Made by a program: the position numbers and the translations under genes. Source: Propionibacteriales bacterium (GTDB lineage: Bacteria; Actinomycetota; Actinomycetes; Propionibacteriales; Propionibacteriaceae). Taken from it: 5,466 nt of DNA. Below are positions 1 to 5,466 of this stretch, in pieces. The DNA lies in contig JADGPB010000198.1 in NCBI GenBank assembly GCA_017882655.1, forward strand, positions 1 to 5,466. The letters run 5' to 3'. The stretch's first letter is position 1. Each line of letters starts with the position of its first letter. A model generated the notes under the pieces. That model was not told the DNA's origin. It did no database searches and worked only from the letters and a program-made list of their open reading frames with translations.

Positions 1-7
1 CCCCAAC

Positions 8-23
8 CTTTGATCGATCAAAG
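8..23. promoter_or_regulatory. Perfect 16-bp palindrome, candidate operator
   Basis: CTTTGATCGATCAAAG is perfectly self-complementary with no spacer. It lies 25 bp past the stop codon of the GH3 gene, in the intergenic DNA running off the left edge. A half-site copy, TTGATCG, recurs at 30-36, exactly 20 bp (about two helical turns) from the same word at 10-16. An uninterrupted palindrome with a central CG is typical of operators for dimeric repressors such as the LacI family, and it is a poor terminator because it has no loop and no U-tract. It may serve the unseen gene to the left rather than GH3. The regulator cannot be named from this window. Confidence 0.45.
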
Positions 24-48
24 TCATCCTTGATCGTACTTTTCTGCA

Positions 49-2283
49 TTACGCCACCACGCTGAAGCTGGCGGCGAGAAGACGTGCGTTGCGCGAGTCA
101 GGGCCGACCAGTAGGTCGAAGTCCCCGGGCTCGACGACACGTACGGCTTGAGAGTCGACGATGGAGCAGGCAGTCGCGGGGAGCTCTAGCGACACGTCGG
201 TCGATTCGCCGGGCATGAGCGTCACCCTCTGGAACGACTTGAGCTCCTTGTCCGCCCATGTGACCGACGTGACGAGGTCGCGTACGTACCACTGCACGGT
301 CTCGGTGAGCACGCGGTCGCCGGTGTTCGCGACCCGTACGCTCGCCAGGATCCTGCCGTCGACGCCGACGGTGGGGGTGTCCAGCTGGAGGTCGGAGTAC
401 TCGACCTGGCTGTACGACAGGCCCTGCCCGAAGGCGAAGGCCGGCTCCTGGGTGAGGTCGGCGTAGCGGTCGCCGTGCTGCCCACGGATCTGGTTGTAGT
501 AGACCGGCTGCTGGCCGGCGTGGACCGGGAACGAGATCGGGAGCCGCCCGCTCGGCTCGATGTCGCCGAAGATCAGCTCGGCGATCGCCTGGCCACCCAT
601 GTCGCCCGGGTTGAACGCCTCGATGAGGGCGCTCGTCTTCTCCAGGGCAGACGGTGGCAGCACCAGCGGCTTGCCGTTGATGAGCACCACCACGACCCGC
701 TTGCCCAGCTCGACGATCCGGCGCCAGAGCTCCAGCTGCCCGCCCTGCAGCTCCAGCGTGGCCGTGGACCGACCCTCGCCGGTCAGCAGGACGTTGTCGC
801 CCAGCACCAGGACGACCAGGTCGGCTGCCGATGCCGTGGCGACCGCCTCTGCTAGCTGGTTCTCGTCGGGAGGCACGGGCGTGATCACCGGCATCTGCGG
901 CTGGCCGTCCTTGCCGATACCCCAGTCGCCGGAGATCGTGGCGATGCCGCACCCGGTCGAATGGGTGACCTGCCAGCCGTGCGTTGCGGCGACGTGCCGA
1001 ACGCCGTCGAGAACGGTGACGACGCGTGCGGGTACGTAGTCGCGGCCGAGCCAGGAGCACTGACCCGACCCGCCGGCCCAGTCGCCGAGCTGCGTCGCAG
1101 GAGAGTCGGCGTTCGGGCCGATCACCGCGATCGTTCCCGAGGAGGCTGTGATCGGCAGCGCGCCGTCGTTGGTCAGCAGGACCAGGGACTCCCGGGCGAT
1201 CTCCAGGTTGGACTGCCGGTGCTCGTCGCATCCGATGACCGCGCGTTGACGCTCCACATCCGGTCCGCCCGGGTTCTCGAACAGGCCGAGGTCGAACTTG
1301 CAGGCGAGGATGCGTCCGACGGCCGCGTCCAGCGTCGACTCCTCAAGCAGCCCGCGACGAACAGCCTCCTGCGCGCCGTCGTAGAACTGTGGCGTGGTCA
1401 TCGTCATGTCGTTGCCGGCGTTCATCGCACGCGCCGCGGCCTCGGTGTAGTCCGCGCAGATCTTCTGCTCCCAGACCATCCGGCCGACGTTGTCCCAGTC
1501 GGTGACCAGCACTCCGGTGTAGCCCCATTCGCCTCGGAGCACATCGTTCAGCAGCCATGAGTTCACCGTGATGGGCTGACCGTCGATCGCCTGGTAGCCG
1601 AGCATGAAGGTGCCCGAACCCTCACGCGCCACGCGCTCGAACGGCGGGGTGAACCAGCTGAGCAGCTTGCGTCGGGAGATGTCGGCCTCGGAGGCGTCGC
1701 GGCCGCCCTGGGTCTCGGAGTAGCCCGCGAAGTGCTTGGCAGTGGCAAGCATCGATGTCTCGTCTCGCAGGTCTTCGCCCTGGTAGCCGACGACCATGGC
1801 GGAGGCGAACTCGCCGATCAGGTACGGGTCCTCGCCGAACGTCTCGTCCACCCGTCCCCAGCGCAGGTCCCGCGCGATGCACAGCACGGGGGAGAACGTC
1901 CACTTGAAACCGGTGCTCGTCGCTTCCACGGCAGTGATCCTCGCCATCCGGCGGGCGTTCTCGGGCCGCCAGCTGCAGGCGACCGCGAGCTGTGTGCCGA
2001 AGATCGTGGCGCCGGGCCAGAAGGAGTGGCCATGGATGCAGTCGTCGGCCAGCAGCAGCGGGATGCCGAGCCTGGTAGCGGCCGCCAGCTCGATCGCGCG
2101 GGCCATGCTGTCGGGTGGGACGTGGAGCAACGAACCGACGTTCTGCCTTGTCACAAGGTCTTCGAGGTCGCCCTGAGCATCGAGCTGCATGCACTGGCCG
2201 ACCTTCTCGGCGAGGGTCATCCGGGACACCAGATCCGCGACGCGCTCAGCGGTCGCCAGGCTGTTGTCCCGGTACGGATGCAT
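49..2283 (-). CDS. Glycoside hydrolase family 3 beta-glucosidase, cytoplasmic
   Basis: This is a complete 744-residue GH3 enzyme expected to release terminal beta-linked glucose from oligosaccharides by a retaining mechanism. Residues about 10-340 form the barrel domain, with ADDCIHGH (80-87), RWGR (141-144), KHFAGY (183-188) and VTDW (260-263), where Asp262 matches the family nucleophile. Residues about 385-590 are the alpha/beta sandwich, with TGEGR (501-505), where Glu503 is the likely acid/base. Residues about 645-735 form the C-terminal fibronectin-III-like domain. The length is usual for three-domain GH3 enzymes such as E. coli BglX. There is no signal peptide, so it probably acts in the cytoplasm. 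The ATG at 2283 is preferred because AAAGGGG ends five bases before it. An in-frame GTG at 2286 directly upstream would leave only two bases. The stop is TAA at 49-51. It is transcribed divergently from a beta-mannosidase, suggesting it removes glucose from imported glucomanno- or cello-oligosaccharides. Beta-xylosidase or mixed specificity cannot be excluded. Confidence 0.93.
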   Translation of the reverse strand: MHPYRDNSLATAERVADLVSRMTLAEKVGQCMQLDAQGDLEDLVTRQNVGSLLHVPPDSMARAIELAAATRLGIPLLLADDCIHGHSFWPGATIFGTQLAVACSWRPENARRMARITAVEATSTGFKWTFSPVLCIARDLRWGRVDETFGEDPYLIGEFASAMVVGYQGEDLRDETSMLATAKHFAGYSETQGGRDASEADISRRKLLSWFTPPFERVAREGSGTFMLGYQAIDGQPITVNSWLLNDVLRGEWGYTGVLVTDWDNVGRMVWEQKICADYTEAAARAMNAGNDMTMTTPQFYDGAQEAVRRGLLEESTLDAAVGRILACKFDLGLFENPGGPDVERQRAVIGCDEHRQSNLEIARESLVLLTNDGALPITASSGTIAVIGPNADSPATQLGDWAGGSGQCSWLGRDYVPARVVTVLDGVRHVAATHGWQVTHSTGCGIATISGDWGIGKDGQPQMPVITPVPPDENQLAEAVATASAADLVVLVLGDNVLLTGEGRSTATLELQGGQLELWRRIVELGKRVVVVLINGKPLVLPPSALEKTSALIEAFNPGDMGGQAIAELIFGDIEPSGRLPISFPVHAGQQPVYYNQIRGQHGDRYADLTQEPAFAFGQGLSYSQVEYSDLQLDTPTVGVDGRILASVRVANTGDRVLTETVQWYVRDLVTSVTWADKELKSFQRVTLMPGESTDVSLELPATACSIVDSQAVRVVEPGDFDLLVGPDSRNARLLAASFSVVA

Positions 2284-2288
2284 CACGT

Positions 2289-2295
2289 CCCCTTT
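2289..2295 (-). promoter_or_regulatory. Ribosome binding site of the GH3 gene
   Basis: On the minus strand AAAGGGG precedes two adjacent start candidates, GTG (2286) and ATG (2283). The spacing is two bases to the GTG and five to the ATG, so this site favours the ATG and a 744-residue product. Confidence 0.6.
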
Positions 2296-2306
2296 GACGA
2301 GATCGA

Positions 2307-2312
2307 ACGATA
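2307..2312 (-). promoter_or_regulatory. Weak candidate -10 element for the GH3 gene
   Basis: On the minus strand TATCGT fits the actinobacterial housekeeping pattern TAnnnT. It would place transcription start near 2300, giving a short leader of about 17 bases that still contains the ribosome binding site. The expected -35 position (about 2330-2335) reads AGGTCG, a poor match to TTGAC, so an activator or a non-canonical promoter would be needed if this is real. Confidence 0.22.
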
Positions 2313-2324
2313 ACGAAACGGTTA
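2311..2324. promoter_or_regulatory. Imperfect dyad TAAC-N6-GTTA, possible operator
   Basis: TAAC (2311-2314) and GTTA (2321-2324) form an inverted repeat around GAAACG. A flanking G/C pair (2309 and 2326) also matches, but the inner three pairs do not. The site overlaps the candidate GH3 -10 element and contains AAACGGTT, which resembles the A/T-arm plus central CG layout of LacI-type operators. The symmetry is modest and could be chance. Confidence 0.22.
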
Positions 2325-2330
2325 CCCCGC

Positions 2331-2346
2331 GACCTGGCGCCAGGTC
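2331..2346. promoter_or_regulatory. Perfect 16-bp palindrome in the divergent promoter region
   Basis: GACCTGGCGCCAGGTC is perfectly self-complementary and sits near the middle of the 122-bp GH3/GH2 intergenic region. A third half-site, CCTGG (2346-2350), creates a second, overlapping palindrome, CCAGG-T-CCTGG (2340-2350), so three alternating half-sites are packed into 18 bp. It covers the expected -35 positions of both the GH3 candidate promoter and the GH2 candidate promoter. This is the natural place for one dimeric regulator to control both genes. The protein that binds is unknown; LacI-type or another helix-turn-helix dimer are possible. Confidence 0.5.
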
Positions 2347-2350
2347 CTGG

Positions 2351-2359
2351 TGTTACTGT
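2351..2359 (+). promoter_or_regulatory. Candidate extended -10 promoter of the GH2 gene
   Basis: TGTTACTGT reads as TGn followed by TAnnnT, an extended -10 element. Extended -10 promoters can work without a good -35 box, and none is evident here: the expected position reads about GACCTG, inside the 16-bp palindrome. Transcription would start near 2366, about 40 bases before the ATG. The element lies inside the left arm of the 2352-2371 dyad, a typical position for repression. This rests on pattern matching only. Confidence 0.3.
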
Positions 2360-2371
2360 CTGGTCAGTAAC
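2352..2371. promoter_or_regulatory. 20-bp inverted repeat with 7-bp arms, candidate operator
   Basis: GTTACTG (2352-2358) and CAGTAAC (2365-2371) are exact reverse complements separated by the six bases TCTGGT, in which one further pair matches. The dyad overlaps the GH2 candidate -10 element and start point, so a bound repressor would block GH2 transcription. Arm length and spacing fit a dimeric repressor of the TetR or LacI type, but the family cannot be decided from the sequence. As RNA it could fold into a 7-bp stem, but it lacks a U-tract and lies too early to be a terminator. Confidence 0.5.
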
Positions 2372-2394
2372 TGTACGACCACGCCTGCCTCAAC

Positions 2395-2401
2395 GGAGAG
2401 G
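2395..2401 (+). promoter_or_regulatory. Ribosome binding site of the GH2 gene
   Basis: GGAGAGG lies just upstream of the ATG at 2406. The GGAG core ends seven bases before the start codon, which is good spacing and supports this start. Confidence 0.65.
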
Positions 2402-2405
2402 TTTC

Positions 2406-4994
2406 ATGGGAATCGAAAGCCTCGGTGACGAGACTGGCCGCGTATCTGGCGGCTGGCTGGACCTTACCGGAAGCGATTGGATCCTCCGTGTCGACCCGAC
2501 CACCTCTGCGTGGGAGTCGGTACCGGAGGGGCTGCGGGATTCCCTCGTTCTCGGCATCCACGCCACGGTTCCCGGATGTGTCCACACCGACCTGATGGCC
2601 GCGGACCTGCTCGCGGATCCGTACGTAGGCATGAACGAGGCCGACCAGCACTGGGTCGGGCAGCAGACCTGGAGCTACCACAACACCCTCTTCTTTACGG
2701 GGGACTCGGTCGAGCTTGAGTGCGACAACACCGACCTCATCTGCGACGGTCTGGACACGATCGCTGAGATCCGCGTCAACGGCCGCACGATCGGCACGTC
2801 GGCCAACATGCACCGGCGCAACGTCTTCCCCATGCGTCCCTACATCGGCGTCGGCGCCAACCCCATCGAGATCGTCTTCAGCCCGGCCCTCGAGTACACG
2901 ACGAAGATGGCCGAGCTGGTCGGCGAGCGGATCCACGTCGAGAAGCACCCGTTCAACCTCATCCGCAAGATGGCGTGCAACTTCGGCTGGGACTGGGGCC
3001 CCTGCCTCATCACCGCCGGCATCTGGAAGTCCATCGGGCTGCGGAGCTGGAACCAGGGACGCATCTCCGATGTCGGCGTCTTCGCGACTGCCTCCGAGAA
3101 CGCGTCCGGTGGATGGGACGGTCACCTCCGCGTCGACGTCCAGATCCAGGGGGAGACCCGCTTCGGCGCCGTCACCGTACGGGTCAGCGGCAACGGCGCG
3201 TCCGGCGAAGCCGTCGTGGTTGCTCAGGACTGGACCCAGGTCGAGCTCACCATCAGCCACATCGAGGCGTGGTGGCCCCACAGTCTCGGCGAGCAGCCGC
3301 TGTACGACGTCGAGGTGACGTTCCACAACGACGTCGTCCTGCTCGACCGCGTCAAGCGCCGTACCGGCTTCCGTACCGTCGCGCTCGACACCACGCCAGA
3401 CGCCGACTCCCACGGCGCCAGGTTCGGGTTCGTAATCAACGGTGTCCAGGTCTTCGCCCGCGGCATGGACTGGATCCCCGACGACTGCTTCCCCACCCGC
3501 ATCACGCCGCAGCGGTACCGCGAGCGCGTGCAGCAGGCCAAGGATGCGAACGTCGACCTGCTCCGCATCTGGGGCGGCGGGCTGTACGAGCAGGAGGCCT
3601 TCTACGAGGCCTGTGACGAGCTCGGCGTGATGGTCTGGCAGGACTTCGCGCTTGCCTGCGCGGCCTATCCGGAAGAGGAGCCGTTCGCCCTCGAGTTCGA
3701 GGCCGAGGCCAGGGACAACGTGATCCGGCTGTCGTCGTACCCGTCGCTCGTCCTGTGGAACGGCAACAACGAGAACATCTGGGGTCACGACGACTGGGAC
3801 TGGGAGGCACAGCTCCAGGGCCGTACGTGGGGCGCCGACTACTACTACCGGCTGTTCCCCGAGATCGTGGCCGAGCTCGACCCGACCCGCCCGTATTGGC
3901 CAGGAAGCCCATCCTCCGGCCCGGCTGAGCTGTACTCGAACGATCCCAACTACGGCTGCATCCACATCTGGGACGTCTGGAACGCCCGCGACTACACCTG
4001 CTACGACGACTACTCGCCGCGCTTCGTGTCGGAGTTCGGCTACCAGGGCCCGGCGACGTACGCGACCTGGGCCCGGACGCTTGTCCCCGAAGATCGCAGC
4101 GCGACGAGCGAGGCCATGCTCGTGCACCAGAAAGCGGCCGGCGGGAACACCAAGCTGAACGACGGCATCAAGGGCCACCTACCGGCTCCCGGCGAGACGG
4201 GAGCCGACTTCGACGAGTGGCTGTTCGCCATGCAGGTGCAGCAGGCGCGCGCGGTGCGGTACGGGATCGAGCGCTGGCGCTCGCTGCGCGGCCGCTGTCT
4301 CGGCTCGATCGTGTGGCAGTTCAACGACTGCTGGCCCGTGACCAGCTGGGCCGCTCTTGACCTCGGCACCAATGCCGTGGGGGAGCCGGTCGCTCGACGC
4401 AAGCCGCTCTGGTACGCGGTGCGCTCCGCCTACGCGGACCGCCTCGTGACGCTCCAGCACGACGATGCCGGCTGGCGTGCGGTCCTGGTCAACGACGGCA
4501 CCGACACGTGGGCCGCGGCGGGAACCATCGCGCTGCGGGCCTTCGACGGTGAGGTCCTCTGGTCGCGCGGGCTGGACGAGACGCTGGCTCCGCGTTCCCG
4601 CAAGGACCTCGCGCTCACCGACCTTCCTGCCACCGACCGTAAGGACGTGGCCATCGTGGTCACCTCCGAAGGAGCGGAACGTGCCGTGAAGCTGCTCGTC
4701 GAGGACGTGGACGCGTCGTTGCCCGAGGCGCACTACGAGGCGACGTCCTCCCGGACGAGCGACGGTGTCGCCGTCGCGGTCACCGCCCGGACCTTCCTCC
4801 GCACGCTGTGCTTGTTCCCCGATCGGGTGACGGAAGATGCCTGGGTCGACAGCCTGCTCGTCGATCTCTTCCCAGGAGACACTCACACGTTCCAGATCGC
4901 CGGGGATATCCCCGAGGATGCGCTTACAGGACTCACCGAAAGGCCGGTTCTGCGCTCAGTCACGAGACCGTTGACCCCAAGCGAGGCCACATGA
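2406..4994 (+). CDS. Glycoside hydrolase family 2 beta-mannosidase, cytoplasmic
   Basis: This complete 862-residue enzyme should release mannose from the non-reducing end of beta-1,4-manno-oligosaccharides by a retaining mechanism. The N-terminal jelly-roll (about 14-215) carries hallmarks of the beta-mannosidase branch: ATVPGCVHTDL (53-63), DPYVGMNEAD (71-80) and FGWDWGP (193-199). An immunoglobulin-like domain follows (about 216-328). The catalytic barrel (about 335-665) has RGMDWIPDD (352-360), RIWGGGLYE (387-395), WNGNNE (451-456) with Glu456 as probable acid/base, and VSEFG (541-545) with Glu543 as probable nucleophile. The spacing between these two glutamates (87) is close to that in Cellulomonas fimi Man2A. 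WQFNDCWPVTSW (637-648) and KPLWYAVR (666-673) close the barrel, and the rest forms C-terminal beta-sandwich domains. No signal peptide is present, so it should act on imported oligosaccharides. The length is normal for the family. It is divergent from the GH3 gene and 139 bp upstream of a binding-protein gene in the same direction. Confidence 0.95.
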   Translation: MGIESLGDETGRVSGGWLDLTGSDWILRVDPTTSAWESVPEGLRDSLVLGIHATVPGCVHTDLMAADLLADPYVGMNEADQHWVGQQTWSYHNTLFFTGDSVELECDNTDLICDGLDTIAEIRVNGRTIGTSANMHRRNVFPMRPYIGVGANPIEIVFSPALEYTTKMAELVGERIHVEKHPFNLIRKMACNFGWDWGPCLITAGIWKSIGLRSWNQGRISDVGVFATASENASGGWDGHLRVDVQIQGETRFGAVTVRVSGNGASGEAVVVAQDWTQVELTISHIEAWWPHSLGEQPLYDVEVTFHNDVVLLDRVKRRTGFRTVALDTTPDADSHGARFGFVINGVQVFARGMDWIPDDCFPTRITPQRYRERVQQAKDANVDLLRIWGGGLYEQEAFYEACDELGVMVWQDFALACAAYPEEEPFALEFEAEARDNVIRLSSYPSLVLWNGNNENIWGHDDWDWEAQLQGRTWGADYYYRLFPEIVAELDPTRPYWPGSPSSGPAELYSNDPNYGCIHIWDVWNARDYTCYDDYSPRFVSEFGYQGPATYATWARTLVPEDRSATSEAMLVHQKAAGGNTKLNDGIKGHLPAPGETGADFDEWLFAMQVQQARAVRYGIERWRSLRGRCLGSIVWQFNDCWPVTSWAALDLGTNAVGEPVARRKPLWYAVRSAYADRLVTLQHDDAGWRAVLVNDGTDTWAAAGTIALRAFDGEVLWSRGLDETLAPRSRKDLALTDLPATDRKDVAIVVTSEGAERAVKLLVEDVDASLPEAHYEATSSRTSDGVAVAVTARTFLRTLCLFPDRVTEDAWVDSLLVDLFPGDTHTFQIAGDIPEDALTGLTERPVLRSVTRPLTPSEAT

Positions 4995-5017
4995 GGGTGG
5001 ACTGACACAACCGCGGT

Positions 5018-5035
5018 GTCGGCGGAGTTGCCGAC
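5018..5035 (+). other. Small hairpin after the GH2 gene
   Basis: GTCGGC (5018-5023) and GCCGAC (5030-5035) are exact reverse complements around the six-base loop GGAGTT. Two G-U pairs could lengthen the stem in RNA. It starts 24 bases after the GH2 stop codon. No U-tract follows, so it is not a canonical intrinsic terminator. It could protect the 3' end of the GH2 message or partly attenuate read-through into the binding-protein gene. A 6-bp GC-rich dyad can also arise by chance in DNA of this composition. Confidence 0.35.
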
Positions 5036-5099
5036 GTGGAAGCCGCTCCGTAAGCATCGCAATTCACAGCAAGACACCTTGATTTCCAGTCATTGAAAG

Positions 5100-5115
5100 G
5101 GCCCATTGCCGGGCC
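5100..5115 (+). other. Short GC hairpin just before the binding-protein RBS
   Basis: GGCCC (5100-5104) and GGGCC (5111-5115) can pair around the loop ATTGCC. The stem ends eight bases before the GGAGG ribosome binding site of the next gene. It could influence translation initiation or stability of the downstream message. It is only five base pairs and may be incidental. Confidence 0.22.
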
Positions 5116-5123
5116 AAACCAAC

Positions 5124-5128
5124 GGAGG
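5124..5128 (+). promoter_or_regulatory. Strong ribosome binding site of the binding-protein gene
   Basis: GGAGG is a full-strength Shine-Dalgarno core five bases before the ATG at 5134. It fixes the start in a frame where the nearest upstream in-frame stop is TGA at 5080-5082 and no other ATG intervenes. It is the strongest site of the three genes here, as expected for an abundant binding protein. Confidence 0.8.
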
Positions 5129-5133
5129 TAGCA

Positions 5134-5466
5134 ATGTCGGATTCAGTATTCTTCACCCCGTCTCGCCGGACGCTGTTCAAGGTCAGTGGTGTGGTGGCTG
5201 GAGGGGCGGCCCTCGCGGCCTGTTCCAGCAAGTCGAGCACTGGCAACGCCAGCGGCTCTGCGGGCACCCTGCCCGGCATCGGCAACAACGGTCAGGTCGG
5301 CAAGGGCCGCACCGGCGCCAACGCTGACACCCTGTTCGTCGCGGGCTTCCAGTGGGGCCCGCCCACCACGTACAACCCCTTCTCGGCGACCCCCGCGTGG
5401 CCGGCCAGCTCCAACGTCATGCAGATCGTGTACGAGTCGCTGCTCCGCTGGAACATCCTGACCGGT
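5134..5466 (+). CDS. ABC transporter substrate-binding lipoprotein, family 5 (partial)
   Basis: The first 111 residues are present; the gene runs off the window. The N-terminus reads SRRTLFK (10-16), a near-consensus twin-arginine motif, then a short hydrophobic stretch (17-29) and the lipobox LAAC with the lipidated Cys30. The protein is therefore probably exported by Tat and anchored to the outer face of the membrane. A Gly/Ser/Asn-rich linker (31-63) follows, and the folded domain begins near ADTLFVAGF. The segments GPPTTYNPF (75-83) and VYESLLRW (99-106) match the start of family-5 solute-binding proteins (the oligopeptide/DppA/OppA class), a class that also contains beta-oligosaccharide binders such as those of Thermotoga maritima. 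Beside a beta-mannosidase and a GH3 enzyme, the likely ligand is mannobiose, cellobiose or a longer beta-oligosaccharide; that is inferred from context. Permease and ATPase genes would be expected downstream. The 139-bp gap from GH2 leaves open whether it is in the same operon or has its own promoter. Confidence 0.85.
   Translation, partial: MSDSVFFTPSRRTLFKVSGVVAGGAALAACSSKSSTGNASGSAGTLPGIGNNGQVGKGRTGANADTLFVAGFQWGPPTTYNPFSATPAWPASSNVMQIVYESLLRWNILTG

Noticed and set aside
8..23. The left-edge palindrome as the GH3 transcription terminator
   Set aside because: The palindrome has no loop bases, is AT-rich, and is followed on the minus strand by GGTTGGGG rather than a U-tract.
98..1231. A 377-codon frame on the same strand as GH3 but in another phase
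   Set aside because: It is an Arg/Ala/Gly-rich shadow inside the well-supported GH3 gene and shows no motifs.
2294..2299. TTGACG as a -35 box for GH2 transcription
   Set aside because: No TAnnnT element lies 16-18 bp downstream on the plus strand, and the resulting leader would be long. The site overlaps the GH3 ribosome binding region.
2364..4178. A 604-codon open frame antisense to the GH2 gene
   Set aside because: Its translation is a low-complexity V/D/R/A/G-rich string without recognisable motifs, which is the usual complement-phase shadow of a high-GC gene. The sense strand encodes an intact GH2 enzyme with all family motifs.
4179..4886. A 235-codon antisense frame over the 3' part of the GH2 gene
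   Set aside because: It continues the same shadow phase as the larger antisense frame, has no recognisable domain, and has no supporting ribosome binding site that I could see.
4991..5005. ATG overlapping the GH2 stop codon (ATGA) as a translationally coupled gene
   Set aside because: The frame encodes only four codons before a stop, so it is not a gene.
5028..5056. TTGCCG-N17-TAAGCA as a promoter for the binding-protein gene
   Set aside because: The -35 matches 4 of 6 bases, but the -10 lacks the final T of TAnnnT and overall similarity is weak; the -35 also overlaps the hairpin arm. Not strong enough to list as a feature.

Overview
The window looks like a piece of an actinobacterial (Actinomycetota) chromosome. 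GC content is high, codon third positions are strongly G/C, long antisense shadow frames run across the real genes, and the last gene encodes a lipoprotein with a twin-arginine signal. A Propionibacteriales/Micrococcales-type soil or plant-associated actinobacterium is plausible, but the sequence alone does not fix a genus.

Layout: positions 1-48 are the edge of an intergenic region holding a perfect 16-bp palindrome. Positions 49-2283 (minus strand) encode a complete glycoside hydrolase family 3 beta-glucosidase. Positions 2284-2405 are a compact divergent control region with several dyads. Positions 2406-4994 (plus strand) encode a complete glycoside hydrolase family 2 beta-mannosidase. Positions 4995-5133 are a 139-bp spacer with two small hairpins and no clear promoter. 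Positions 5134-5466 (plus strand) are the first 111 codons of a family-5 (oligopeptide/oligosaccharide type) ABC-transporter substrate-binding lipoprotein, cut off by the window end.

Together the genes read as a beta-manno- or glucomanno-oligosaccharide utilisation locus. The lipoprotein would capture short beta-linked oligosaccharides outside the cell, and its permeases and ATPases presumably lie just beyond position 5466. The GH2 and GH3 enzymes have no export signals and would trim mannose and glucose from the non-reducing ends in the cytoplasm. GH3 and GH2 are divergently transcribed from a shared region whose dyads overlap the best promoter candidates, so the two are probably co-regulated by sugar-responsive repressors. 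No regulator gene lies inside the window.

No RNA gene, mobile element or CRISPR array was seen, and there is no sign of a wholly new system. The points most worth a second look are the dense operator-like architecture at 2307-2371, the palindrome at the left edge, and the use of a peptide-type binding protein beside a beta-mannosidase.
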